Shown here in pieces: positions 38,673 through 46,843 of a DNA stretch of 64,000 nucleotides. Made by a program: the position numbers and the translations under genes. The notes beneath the pieces were generated by a model. That model did not search any database, was not told the DNA's origin, and worked only from the letters and a program-made list of their open reading frames with translations. The stretch comes from Ferrovibrio terrae (GTDB lineage: Bacteria; Pseudomonadota; Alphaproteobacteria; Ferrovibrionales; Ferrovibrionaceae), in contig NZ_CP041636.1 of assembly GCF_007197755.1 (NCBI RefSeq), forward strand, positions 3,570,001 through 3,634,000, given 5' to 3'. Position 1 is the first letter of the stretch. Each line of letters starts with the position of its first letter.

Positions 38673-39368
38673 TTACGCCGCCTGCAGCTTGCCTTCGTGC
38701 AGGGTCACGACCCGGTCCATGCGCCGGGCGAGATCTAGATTGTGGGTGGCGATCAGCGCGCCGATGCCACTGTTGCGCACCAGAGAGGTCATCTCGCCGA
38801 ACACGATCTCGGCGGTCTTCTCATCCAGATTGCCGGTCGGCTCGTCCGCCAGCAGCAGGTCGGGCTTGCCGACCACCGCGCGGGCAATCGCCACACGCTG
38901 CTGCTCGCCGCCCGACAGCCGCGCCGGGCGATGATCAAGGCGATGGCCGAGGCCGAGATGCTTTAGCAGGTCGCCGGCGGTCTGCGCTGCGGCCCCCGCC
39001 CCCTGCCCGCGCACGCGCAGCGGCATGGCGGCATTTTCCAGGGCCGAGAATTCCGGCAGCAGGTGGTGATACTGATAGACGAAGCCGAGCCGCTCGCGGC
39101 GCACCAGCGTGCGTTCGGCATCGTTCATGCTGCTGCAATCCTGGCCGCCGATCACGATGCGACCGGACGACGGCTGCTCCAGCAGGCCGGCGATATGCAG
39201 CAGGGTGGATTTGCCCGAGCCCGAGGGGCCGAGCAGCGCGACGATCTCGCCGCGCGACACAGTGAGATCGACGCCGCGCAGCACGTCGACATTGACGCCA
39301 CCCTGGCTGAAGGTGCGCTGGACGTTGTCGAGAACGAGGACGGCCTCACTCATAACGCCGTTACTCAT
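38673..39368 (-). CDS. lolD: Lipoprotein-release ABC transporter ATPase LolD
   Basis: ATPase of the LolCDE complex that hands outer-membrane lipoproteins to LolA. It is 231 residues from the ATG at 39368. Walker A GPSGSGKST, the LSGGEQQRVAIARA signature, Walker B LLLADEPTGNLD and the switch His in ATHNLDLA are intact. QYHHLLPEFSALENA is typical of LolD. The 39368 start has GGAGG 9 bp upstream and overlaps lolC by 8 bp; an ATG at 39353 within an adjacent near-duplicate sequence is the alternative. Confidence 0.94.
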   Translation of the reverse strand: MSNGVMSEAVLVLDNVQRTFSQGGVNVDVLRGVDLTVSRGEIVALLGPSGSGKSTLLHIAGLLEQPSSGRIVIGGQDCSSMNDAERTLVRRERLGFVYQYHHLLPEFSALENAAMPLRVRGQGAGAAAQTAGDLLKHLGLGHRLDHRPARLSGGEQQRVAIARAVVGKPDLLLADEPTGNLDEKTAEIVFGEMTSLVRNSGIGALIATHNLDLARRMDRVVTLHEGKLQAA

Positions 39369-40614
39369 AACGCAGCGCCTCCACCGGATCGAGGCGTGCG
39401 GCACGCCAGCTCGGATAGAGCGTGGCCAGCAGGGTCAGGATCAGGCCCATCGCCACGACATAGACGACTTCGGTGCTGTCGACCTTGGCCGGCAGCTGCG
39501 ACAGGAAATAGATTTCGGCCGGGAACAGCTGCCAGCCGGTCATCGCCTGCAGGGCCTGCCGGATGCTTTCGATATTGAGACAGAAGGCCAGCCCGAGCGC
39601 GAAGCCCGAGGCCGTGCCGAGCACGCCGATGCTGGCCCCGGCGATGACGAAGACGCGCATCACGGTGCCGCGCGCCGTGCCCATGGTGCGAAGGATGGCG
39701 ATGTCGCGGGTCTTGTCCTTCACCAGCATGATCATGCTGGAAATGATGTTGAAGGCGGCCACCACGATGATCAGCGTCAGGATCAGGAACATGACATTGC
39801 GCTCGACCTGCAGCGCGCTGACGAACTGGGCGTTCGCCTGCTGCCAGTCATACATGCGGTAGCTGGGTCCGAGCCGCTGGCTGATCATGCGGGCGGCTTC
39901 GCGCGCCTTGTCCGGTTCGACCAGCCGCACTTCCACGGCCGAGGCCTGGTTCTGCAGGCGGAAATAGATCTGGGCGGCTTCAAACGGCAGATAGACGAAG
40001 GCGCTGTCATACTCGAACATGCCGACATCGAAGACCGCGACAACGTTGTAGCGCACCGAGCGCGGCACGCTGCCGAAGGGCGTGGCATTGGTCTGCGGCG
40101 AGATCATGCTGATCTGGTCGCCGACCCGCAGGCCCAGCTTGCGTGCCAGACGATGGCCGATCACGGCGCCATCGTCGCCCTGGAAATCACGCAGGCTGCC
40201 CTCGCGGATACCCTTGGCGATGGCGCTCTCTTTCGCAAGGTCTTCCGGCCGCACGCCGCGGATCATCACGCCCGAGGCACCGCGGTCGGTGGTGGCCATC
40301 ACCTGGCCCTCGATGATCGGCACCGCCGTCACCACGCCGGGCAGCTTGCCCACCGCATCAGCCACGAACTGGAAATCGCGGATCACCGGCGCGGCATCGG
40401 ACTGGATGGTCAGATGACCGTTCAGGCCGAGGATGCGGCCGACCAGTTCGGCGCGGAAGCCGTTCATCACGCTCATCACAATGATCAGGGTCGCAACCCC
40501 CAGCATGATGCCGAGGAAGCTGAACACCGCGATCACGGAGATGAACCCCTCCTGCCGCCGCGCCCGTAAATACCGCAGGGCGAGCATCCATTCGAAACGC
40601 GAGAAGAAGGGCAT
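39361..40614 (-). CDS. lolC: Lipoprotein-release permease LolC/LolE
   Basis: Membrane subunit of the Lol exporter, 417 residues. One N-terminal helix (about 23-50) is followed by a large periplasmic domain and three C-terminal helices, the MacB/FtsX topology. FEWMLALRYLRARRQEGFISVIA and the C-terminal LYPSWRAARLDPVEALRYE are characteristic. Only one permease gene is present, as in many alphaproteobacteria, where a single LolC/E-like protein (sometimes called LolF) probably forms a homodimer with LolD. It follows proS by 12 bp. Confidence 0.92.
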   Translation of the reverse strand: MPFFSRFEWMLALRYLRARRQEGFISVIAVFSFLGIMLGVATLIIVMSVMNGFRAELVGRILGLNGHLTIQSDAAPVIRDFQFVADAVGKLPGVVTAVPIIEGQVMATTDRGASGVMIRGVRPEDLAKESAIAKGIREGSLRDFQGDDGAVIGHRLARKLGLRVGDQISMISPQTNATPFGSVPRSVRYNVVAVFDVGMFEYDSAFVYLPFEAAQIYFRLQNQASAVEVRLVEPDKAREAARMISQRLGPSYRMYDWQQANAQFVSALQVERNVMFLILTLIIVVAAFNIISSMIMLVKDKTRDIAILRTMGTARGTVMRVFVIAGASIGVLGTASGFALGLAFCLNIESIRQALQAMTGWQLFPAEIYFLSQLPAKVDSTEVVYVVAMGLILTLLATLYPSWRAARLDPVEALRYE

Positions 40615-40626
40615 GGTTTTCCTAAA

Positions 40627-41951
40627 TCAGACCTTGGCTGCAGAGAGCTTGTTAAGCGCCGCTTCGACGGAAAGTTCCTCTTTCTCGCCGGTTTTGCGGT
40701 TCTTGATCTCGACCACGCCGCTCTTCAGGCCGCGCGGGCCGACCGTGACCTGCCAGGGCAGGCCGATCAGGTCCATGGTGGCGAACTTGGCGCCGGCGCG
40801 CTCGTCGCGATCATCCAGCAGCACGTCCAGTCCGGCCGCCTTCAGCTTGCCGTAGAGGTCGTCGCTGGCCTTGTCGCAGTCGGCATCGCCAACCTTGAGG
40901 TTGATCAGACCGACATGGAAGGGCGCGACGCTCATCGGCCAGATGATGCCGTTGTCGTCATGACTGGCCTCGATGATCGCGCCGACCAGACGCGACACGC
41001 CGATGCCGTAGGAGCCCATCTCGAGCGTGATCTGCTCGCCGCCTGGACCGGAGACCACCGCGCCCATCGGCTTGGAATACTTGGTGCCGAAATAGAAGAT
41101 ATGGCCGACCTCGATACCGCGGGCCGCCACCTGGCGTTCCTGGGGGAGTGCATCGAACCGCGCCGTGTCGTGCTTTTCGTCGGTGGCCGCATAGGGCGAG
41201 GTCCAACTGTCGACGATGGGCTGCAGGTCGGCGTTATAGTCCACGCCCTCGCCCAGCACATCGCGCTCGATCAGCGCCTTGTCGCAGAACACGCCGCTTT
41301 CGCCGGTCTCGGCCAGCACGATGAACTCGTGGCTCAGGTCGCCGCCAATCGGCCCGGTATCGGCCTGCATCGGGATCGCCTTCAGGCCCATGCGCGCGTA
41401 AGTGCGCAGGTAGGCGACGAACATGCGGTTATACGAGCGACGTGCCGCGGCCTGGTCGAGATCGAAGGAATAGGCATCCTTCATCAGGAATTCGCGGCCA
41501 CGCATGACGCCAAAGCGCGGACGCACCTCGTCGCGGAATTTCCACTGGATGTGGTAGAGGATCTTCGGCAGGTCGCGGTAGCTCTTCCACTCGTTCGCCA
41601 CGATGTCGGTGAGCATTTCCTCGTTGGTCGGACCGTACAGCAAAGGCCGCTCGTGGCGGTCGGTGATGCGCAGCATCTCCTTGCCGTAATCCTCGTAACG
41701 GCCGCTCTTCTGCCACAGCTCGGCCGACTGGATGGTCGGCATCAGCATTTCCTGCGCGCCGGCATTGTCCTGCTCCTCGCGCACGATCTGCTCAATCTTC
41801 TTCAGCACGCGATGGCCCAGCGGCAGCCAGCTGTAGATGCCGGCGGCATTCTGCCGGACCATGCCGGCCCGCAGCATCAACCGGTGGCTGACGATCTGGG
41901 CCTCGGAGGGGTTTTCCTTCAGAACGGGCAGGAAGTAGCTGCTGAGCCGCA
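40627..41951 (-). CDS. proS: Prolyl-tRNA synthetase, short bacterial type
   Basis: Class II synthetase charging tRNA-Pro, about 441 residues. [18 protein letters not shown] opens it, motif 2 is in [19 protein letters not shown], and motif 3 in [16 protein letters not shown]. The large editing insertion of E. coli-type ProS (572 residues) is absent: the core runs straight from motif 2 to motif 3. This is the usual alphaproteobacterial form, so Ala-tRNA-Pro must be cleared by a separate enzyme. The ATG sits at 41950-41952 read on the minus strand. Confidence 0.95.
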
Positions 41952-42003
41952 TATTGTGGGATTTCCTGAATTTATCGTGCGGTGATGGCGGGGTAATGGG
42001 GCG

Positions 42004-42032
42004 TTTTTAAGGCCCTGCTCCCTCAGTCGCAA
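42004..42032 (-). promoter_or_regulatory. Candidate promoter of proS-lolC-lolD
   Basis: On the minus strand TTGCGA (42027-42032), a 17-bp spacer and TAAAAA (42004-42009). Both boxes match at four of six positions. It lies in the gap between the hypothetical gene and proS. Confidence 0.45.
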
Positions 42033-42054
42033 TGGCCCGGGAGTTGTGGAGGCG

Positions 42055-42597
42055 TCAGCGCTTTGGCTGGCCGGCCCTGGCCAGATAGTCGCGGCAGGCG
42101 ACGGCCACGGCATCCTCGGTCTGCGGCTGCAGCGGCTGGCCGTTGAAGGCGAGCTTGCCGCTCATCGGATCGATGGCCAGCGTGGCGATCGCCAGACCGG
42201 ATTCGCGCTTCATATCCGTGGGCACCTGCGACAGGCCAGGCAGGCCCGACAGCGGCATGGTGAGCGGCAGCTGGATCATGCCGTCGAGCGGCAGCGGATT
42301 GCTGCCCGGCAGATCGGCCGGGGCAATCGGGCGGCCCTGGGAGTCGACGTCGCGGCCGGGCTGGTAATTCACATCCGGCGCGGGCTGATGCGGCACCAGG
42401 ATATTCTGCCGGGCCAGCAGGCGACGGCATTCCTGGGCATCCAGTGCCACGACCACAGGGAGGGCCGAGTCGGGGGCATTTTGCGGAGGTTTGGCCGGCT
42501 GGGAGGCAGTCTGTGCCGGAACTGCCGCAGGTAGCAGCAGCAGACCGAGCAGCAGGGTGGTCGGAATCCGGAGCATTTTCCCAGCATGCAGCGGCAT
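42055..42597 (-). CDS. Conserved exported protein of unknown function
   Basis: A 180-residue protein with an N-terminal signal sequence (LLLGLLLLPAAVPAQ, cleavage near residue 27). A low-complexity Pro/Gln linker follows, then ALDAQECRRLLARQ and the motif YQPGRDVDSQGRPIAPADLP. I associate that motif with uncharacterised Rhodospirillales proteins. The C-terminal 50 residues have an LAFNGQPLQPQTEDAVAVAC segment. Starts at 42597 (AAGAGA 8 bp upstream) and 42576 are both possible. It lies between DUF1467 and proS. No function can be assigned. Confidence 0.7.
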   Translation of the reverse strand: MPLHAGKMLRIPTTLLLGLLLLPAAVPAQTASQPAKPPQNAPDSALPVVVALDAQECRRLLARQNILVPHQPAPDVNYQPGRDVDSQGRPIAPADLPGSNPLPLDGMIQLPLTMPLSGLPGLSQVPTDMKRESGLAIATLAIDPMSGKLAFNGQPLQPQTEDAVAVACRDYLARAGQPKR

Positions 42598-42632
42598 TGT
42601 TACGATTCTCTTATGAGGCCATAACTTTTTGG

Positions 42633-42661
42633 ATGACAACGCTTTCATCATTCGGTATAGA
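42633..42661 (+). promoter_or_regulatory. Promoter of the candidate small RNA
   Basis: ATGACA (42633-42638), a 17-bp spacer and TATAGA (42656-42661), the best plus-strand sigma-70-like match near here. The -35 overlaps TTGTCA on the other strand, which with CATAAG (42610-42615) could drive the divergent hypothetical gene. The two promoters would then exclude each other. Confidence 0.6.
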
Positions 42662-42667
42662 AATTAC

Positions 42668-42767
42668 GCAACCGCTTGGTAACAGGCGGCCCAAGTCTGG
42701 GGAGGCTTAAACTTACCCGTGCGAGACGGGGTACGGAGCGAGGCATGTCCTTGCTCCTTTTCTTTTT
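42668..42767 (+). ncRNA. Candidate structured small RNA of about 100 nt
   Basis: Between a near-consensus promoter and a strong terminator, with no plus-strand protein gene. Hairpin 1 is CCGCTTG-GTAA-CAGGCGG (42672-42689), a 7-bp stem with one G-U and a GNRA tetraloop. Hairpin 2 is TACCCGT/ACGGGGTA (42714-42733) with one bulge. Hairpin 3 is the terminator. A 5'-GGGGAGGCUUAAACU single-stranded stretch separates 1 and 2. I do not recognise it as 6S, SRP, tmRNA or a known riboswitch. The start is inferred from the -10 position. Confidence 0.55.
42735..42767 (+). terminator. Strong intrinsic terminator on the plus strand
   Basis: Stem GGAGCGAGG/CCTTGCTCC of nine pairs including one G-U, loop CATGT, then TTTTCTTTTT. 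Neighbouring protein genes are all on the minus strand, so it must end a non-coding plus-strand transcript. The rest of the gap to 42853 shows nothing definite. Confidence 0.85.
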
Positions 42768-42853
42768 GTGGCTACCCCCAGTAAAAATTACCCCTATAAG
42801 TAGAGACAATTTTCGCCCGTTCAGGGTGAAGCCCTTTTTGAGGGCAGCTCAGA

Positions 42854-43114
42854 TCAGCCGCGGCCCAGCAGGCCCGGCACGTTGAGCAGGTCGTAAGTGC
42901 CGACCACGTAATAGATCCCGAAAATCACGCTGCTGATGCCAAAGCAGAGCAAGAATTTGAAGCCCAGCCGCGGATTGCTCGGGGCGGAATCGGCCTGTCC
43001 GGGCAGCTTCTCCTCGCCGGCCTCATCGGCCGTCTTCACGCCGATCGGCAGCACGCAGAACAGGATGACCATATAGATCATCATGAAGGCGACGAGATTG
43101 TTGTACCAGGTCAC
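42854..43114 (-). CDS. DUF1467 family membrane protein
   Basis: An 86-residue inner-membrane protein with two hydrophobic helices (about 6-26 and 50-70) separated by an acidic loop. NNLVAFMMIYMVILFCVLPIGVKT and the NPRLGFKFL segment are typical of DUF1467 proteins, which occur beside mce and proS in alphaproteobacteria. The start codon is GTG at 43114. It follows mce by 18 bp. The family has no established function. Confidence 0.85.
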   Translation of the reverse strand: MTWYNNLVAFMMIYMVILFCVLPIGVKTADEAGEEKLPGQADSAPSNPRLGFKFLLCFGISSVIFGIYYVVGTYDLLNVPGLLGRG

Positions 43115-43132
43115 GCAAACTGCTCCGGGACG

Positions 43133-43537
43133 TCAGACCTGTTCGATCTCGACCAGCGTGCCGGCGAAATCCTTCGGATGCAGGAACAGCACGGGCTTGC
43201 CATGCGCGCCGATCTTCGGCTCGCCGTCGCCCAGCACACGCGCACCCTGCTGTTTCAGCTTGTCGCGTGCAGCAATGATGTCTTCGACCTCGTAGCAGAC
43301 ATGATGCATGCCGCCCGACGGGTTGTTGGCGAGGAACTTGGCAATGGTCGAGCCCTCACCCAGCGGATGCAGCAGCTCGATCTTGGTGTTGGGCAGCTCG
43401 ACGAAGACGACCGTGACGCCGTGATCGGGCTGCGCCAGCGGCGCTGACACCTTGGCGCCGAGCGTATCGGCATACATGGCGGCAGCGGCGGCGAGGTCGG
43501 GGACCGCGATGGCAACGTGGTTGAGGCGACCGATCAT
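43133..43537 (-). CDS. mce: Methylmalonyl-CoA epimerase
   Basis: Interconverts (2R)- and (2S)-methylmalonyl-CoA in propionyl-CoA breakdown to succinyl-CoA. It is 134 residues, a VOC fold of two half-domains. Metal ligands fit His7 (LNHVAIAV), the His in GGMHHVCYEV and the C-terminal Glu in TLVEIEQV. FLHPKDFAGTLVE is diagnostic for the family. The ATG at 43537 gives the canonical MIGRLNHVAIAVPD start. Mutase and carboxylase genes are outside the window. Confidence 0.94.
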   Translation of the reverse strand: MIGRLNHVAIAVPDLAAAAAMYADTLGAKVSAPLAQPDHGVTVVFVELPNTKIELLHPLGEGSTIAKFLANNPSGGMHHVCYEVEDIIAARDKLKQQGARVLGDGEPKIGAHGKPVLFLHPKDFAGTLVEIEQV

Positions 43538-43582
43538 GGACGGGATTCCCTGCTGGCGTTTCTGCACTGCAATATGGGGGCG

Positions 43583-43601
43583 AAAAAGCCTGCCGGCAAG
43601 C
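43583..43601 (-). terminator. Intrinsic terminator after rnj
   Basis: On the minus strand GCTTG-CCGG-CAGGC (one U-G pair) followed by five T. It probably ends the long nuo-birA-coaX-rnj transcript before mce. The stem is short, so confidence is moderate. Confidence 0.5.
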
Positions 43602-43634
43602 GGACGAAAAGCCGCACCGGTGTAAAGACTTACC

Positions 43635-45290
43635 TTACGGCATCCGCACGATCTGCACCTGGCAGATCGGCTTGCGGCCGGTCAGGCTGCGCAGGTAGCT
43701 GCGCATCGCCTTGACGGCGGCCTGCTCCAGCGCCGCGTCGTCGCGCGACGATTTCAGACTGTCGATGGCGTCGGCGATCTCCTCGGCGATCTCGTCCTCG
43801 ATATCCTCGATCTCGAAATTCACCACGCCGGCCAGCATCACCTGCGGATCGGCCAGCAGCTTGCCGCGATCGTCGACCACGAGCGTCACTGCGGCAGCAC
43901 CGTTGAAAGCGAGCTTGCGCCGCACGCCCAGCGTCCCGCCCTGCAGCGGGATCAACTCGTCGCCGTCGATCGCCAGACGCCCCGCCGGCACCTGCTCCAC
44001 CACATCGGGTTCGCCCGGCGCCAGCCGGATCAGGTCGCCGTTGCGCGGCACGATGCCATGCGGCACCTGCAGGCTCTGGGCGAAGCGCGCATGCTCCACC
44101 AGATGACGCGGTTCGCCATGCACCGGCACCGCGATCTGCGGCCGGACCAGCGCATACATCTCGGCCAGTTCGTCGCGCGACGGATGGCCCGACACATGCA
44201 CGAAGGCATCCTTCTCGGTGATCACCTCGATGCCGCGGCTGACCAGTTCATTGTGCAGCCTGAACAGCGTGCGCTCGTTGCCCGGAATGATCTTGGAGGA
44301 AAACACCACGGTATCCCGGGGCGACATCACCACATGCGGATGGCTGCCAAACGCAATGCGCGCCATGGCGCCGCGCGGCTCGCCCTGACAGCCGGTGCAG
44401 ATGTAGAGAATTTTGTCGCGCGGCAGGAAGCCGGCCTCGCGCTCATCCACCTGGTTGGGGACATGCTTCAGATAGCCGTTCTCCTGCGCCGCCGCCATGA
44501 ACCGGTGCAGCGAGCGGCCGATCAGGCAGACATGGCGGCCGAGATCCTTGGCCACCAGGAACAGGCTTTCCAGCCGCGCCAGATTTGACGAAAACGTGGT
44601 GATCGCGATGCGGCCGGTCTTGTCCCTCAGCAGCGGCAGCAACGCGTCATGCACCTCGCCTTCCGAACCAGACGTGCCGCGACTGAACACATTGGTACTG
44701 TCACAGACCAGCGCCAGCACGCCCTTGTCGCCATAGCTGCGCAGCGTTTCGATCTCGGTCTGGGGCCCCAGCATCGGGCGCGGATCCAGCTTCCAGTCGC
44801 CGGTATGCAGCACGGTGCCACGCGGCGTCTCGATGGCCAGCGCCTGACTCTCCGGCGTCGAATGCGTGATGTTCATCGAGCGGATCCTGAACGGGCCCAG
44901 TTCGATCAAATCGCCCGGCTGGTAGATATGCACCGGCACGTCATCGACCATGCCCTTCTCTTCCAGCTTGCGCCGCAGCACGCTGGCGGCAAAGCCGGTA
45001 GCCCAGACCGGGCATTGCAGCTCCTCCCAGCAATGGCTGATCGCGCCGAGATGGTCTTCATGGGCATGGGTGAGGATCAGCCCCAGCAGCTTCTCGCGCC
45101 GGCCAGCAATCCAGGCCACATCGGGCACCACCATGTCGACGCCCGGCATGCCCTCGTCGGCAAAGCTGGTGCCGAGATCGACCATGATCCACTGATCCCC
45201 GTAGCCATACAGGTTCAGGTTCATGCCGATTTCGTTCACCCCGCCGAGGGGAAGGAAATACAGGCTGTCCTTGTCGAGGCGTTCTGACAT
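43635..45290 (-). CDS. rnj: Ribonuclease J
   Basis: Metallo-beta-lactamase-fold RNase with 5'-3' exo and endo activity, used for rRNA and mRNA processing in alphaproteobacteria. It is 551 residues. The zinc motif LTHAHEDHLGA lies near residue 75. HTGDWKLDP, the beta-CASP segment CDSTNVFSRGTSGSE, the CTGCQGEPRGAMARIA region and the phosphate-binding VHVSGHPSRDEL are present. It starts 6 bp after coaX, in the usual nuoN-birA-coaX-rnj order. Confidence 0.95.
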   Translation of the reverse strand: MSERLDKDSLYFLPLGGVNEIGMNLNLYGYGDQWIMVDLGTSFADEGMPGVDMVVPDVAWIAGRREKLLGLILTHAHEDHLGAISHCWEELQCPVWATGFAASVLRRKLEEKGMVDDVPVHIYQPGDLIELGPFRIRSMNITHSTPESQALAIETPRGTVLHTGDWKLDPRPMLGPQTEIETLRSYGDKGVLALVCDSTNVFSRGTSGSEGEVHDALLPLLRDKTGRIAITTFSSNLARLESLFLVAKDLGRHVCLIGRSLHRFMAAAQENGYLKHVPNQVDEREAGFLPRDKILYICTGCQGEPRGAMARIAFGSHPHVVMSPRDTVVFSSKIIPGNERTLFRLHNELVSRGIEVITEKDAFVHVSGHPSRDELAEMYALVRPQIAVPVHGEPRHLVEHARFAQSLQVPHGIVPRNGDLIRLAPGEPDVVEQVPAGRLAIDGDELIPLQGGTLGVRRKLAFNGAAAVTLVVDDRGKLLADPQVMLAGVVNFEIEDIEDEIAEEIADAIDSLKSSRDDAALEQAAVKAMRSYLRSLTGRKPICQVQIVRMP

Positions 45291-45296
45291 CAGGGC

Positions 45297-46064
45297 CTAT
45301 TGCTGCATGCTGCGGCGGTAAATCTCGATCAGGCCGCGCACGGTGATATCGGGCACGATCTTCTCGATCACGTCGGTGGCGCCGTCGAAGACCGGCGCGA
45401 GACCGCCGGTGGAGATCACCCGCATCGGCCGGCCGAACTCACCCCGGATGCGGGCGACGATGCCCTCGATCAGCCCGACATAGCCGTAGAACACGCCGGA
45501 ATGCATGCAGGCCACGGTATTCACGCCGATCACGCTTTTCGGTTTCTCGACAACGATCCTTGGCAGCAGGGCCGTGGCATTGACCAGCGCCTCGATGGAC
45601 AGGTTGATACCCGGCGCAATCACGCCGCCGCAATAGGCCCCCTCCTCGTCGACCACATCGAAGGTCGTCGCCGTGCCGAAATCGACGATGATCATCGCCG
45701 TCTTCGGGAACATGACGGAAGCGCCGACCGTATTGCAGATGCGGTCGGCGCCGGCGCCCTGCCCCTTGATCTGCACGCCGTATTTCACATTCGGCTCGCC
45801 CAGTACCAGCGGCTCGGTGCTGAAGTAGCGGGTGCAGAGCCGGCGCAGGTTGAAGGTCGCCTGCGGCACCACGCTGGCGAGGATGGCGGCGGTAATCTGC
45901 TTCGGGTCGATGCCTTCAAGCTGCATCAGCTGCAGCAGCCAGACCGCATGTTCGTCGGCGGTGCGCATGGCCGAGGTATGCTGGCGCCATTCGCCGACAA
46001 TCCGGTCGCCGTCGATGACACCGAATTTCACATTGGTGTTGTTGGCATTGATGGCGAGCAGCAT
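45297..46064 (-). CDS. coaX: Type III pantothenate kinase
   Basis: First step of coenzyme A synthesis. It is 255 residues with the ASKHA fold. GQGAGADRICNTVGA, IIVDFGTATTFDVV and the GGVIAPGINLSIEAL segment identify the CoaX family. The first phosphate motif, normally D-x-G-N-T-N, reads INANNTN here: Asn6 and Asn8 replace the usual Asp and Gly. The reading is direct from the codons. Whether this is lineage-specific is not known to me. Located between birA and rnj with 6-12 bp gaps. Confidence 0.92.
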   Translation of the reverse strand: MLLAINANNTNVKFGVIDGDRIVGEWRQHTSAMRTADEHAVWLLQLMQLEGIDPKQITAAILASVVPQATFNLRRLCTRYFSTEPLVLGEPNVKYGVQIKGQGAGADRICNTVGASVMFPKTAMIIVDFGTATTFDVVDEEGAYCGGVIAPGINLSIEALVNATALLPRIVVEKPKSVIGVNTVACMHSGVFYGYVGLIEGIVARIRGEFGRPMRVISTGGLAPVFDGATDVIEKIVPDITVRGLIEIYRRSMQQ

Positions 46065-46076
46065 GGCGCGTCCTTT

Positions 46077-46805
46077 TCAGCCGGCCGGGAACACGTCGCC
46101 GGCCGTGACAGTCTGCCTGCGGCCGTCAGGCAATTCCAGCAGAAGCGCGCCGCCATCATCCAGCGCGACAAACCGCCCCTGCAGTTCACTGTCAGGCAGT
46201 CGCACCACCACGGGCTGCCCCAGCCCCTGCGCCCGCGCCAGCCAGGCGGTGCGCACCGGGGCGAAGCCTTCGACCTGCCAGCGACCATACCAGTAGCCGT
46301 AGCGCGCCAGCAGCCACGGGGCGAAGTCCTCCGGTGTCACAGTGATGCCATGAGCCGCCAGCGACGTGACCGGATACGGCGTTCCCTCAGGGTGCCAGGC
46401 GAGGTTGACGCCGATACCGACCGTGACCCAGCCCAGCGCACCATCCGGGCCAGTGCGGGATTCGAGCAGGATGCCGGCGATCTTGGCGCCGTTGACCAAC
46501 ACGTCGTTCGGCCATTTGCAGGTCAGCGTCGCCGGCACCGACGCGAGGTCGAGCGCCTCAAGCAACGCCACAGCTGTCAGGAAGGACAGCGTGGCGGCTT
46601 CGGCCGGAGTTACCTTCGGTCTCAGCAGTAGTGAGAGAAAGAGATTGCCCGGCGGCGAGTCCCAAGCACGGCCACGGCGGCCGCGACCAGCGGTCTGCTG
46701 TTTCGCCAGCACCGCGAGGCCTTCCACAGCACCGGATTCAGCCTGGCGGCGGACTTCCTCATTGGTGCTGTCGACGCTGTCGAAGACCTGGACATCCCAC
46801 TTCAT
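46077..46805 (-). CDS. birA: Biotin-[acetyl-CoA-carboxylase] ligase
   Basis: Attaches biotin to the carboxyl-carrier protein of biotin enzymes. It is 242 residues. The biotinyl-AMP loop is in AGRGRRGRAWDSPPGNLFLS, CKWPNDVLVNGAKIAGIL is the ligase core and VGIGVNL follows. There is no N-terminal helix-turn-helix, so it is a monofunctional ligase, not a repressor like E. coli BirA. It starts 38 bp after nuoN and probably rides on the same transcript. Confidence 0.94.
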   Translation of the reverse strand: MKWDVQVFDSVDSTNEEVRRQAESGAVEGLAVLAKQQTAGRGRRGRAWDSPPGNLFLSLLLRPKVTPAEAATLSFLTAVALLEALDLASVPATLTCKWPNDVLVNGAKIAGILLESRTGPDGALGWVTVGIGVNLAWHPEGTPYPVTSLAAHGITVTPEDFAPWLLARYGYWYGRWQVEGFAPVRTAWLARAQGLGQPVVVRLPDSELQGRFVALDDGGALLLELPDGRRQTVTAGDVFPAG

Positions 46806-46843
46806 AGGATTGGCCAGGCCACCATGCCAGGGAACCGTACGGC

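Noticed and set aside
42648-42746. A 32-codon minus-strand frame (starting MPRSVPRL) with a GGAG upstream
   Set aside because: Its apparent ribosome binding site is simply the complementary arm of the plus-strand terminator. It is arginine-rich and covers the small RNA; kept only as an alternative.
42676-42885. A 69-codon plus-strand frame across the small RNA and the end of DUF1467
   Set aside because: It starts at GTG without a ribosome binding site, runs through a strong terminator and overlaps a real gene.
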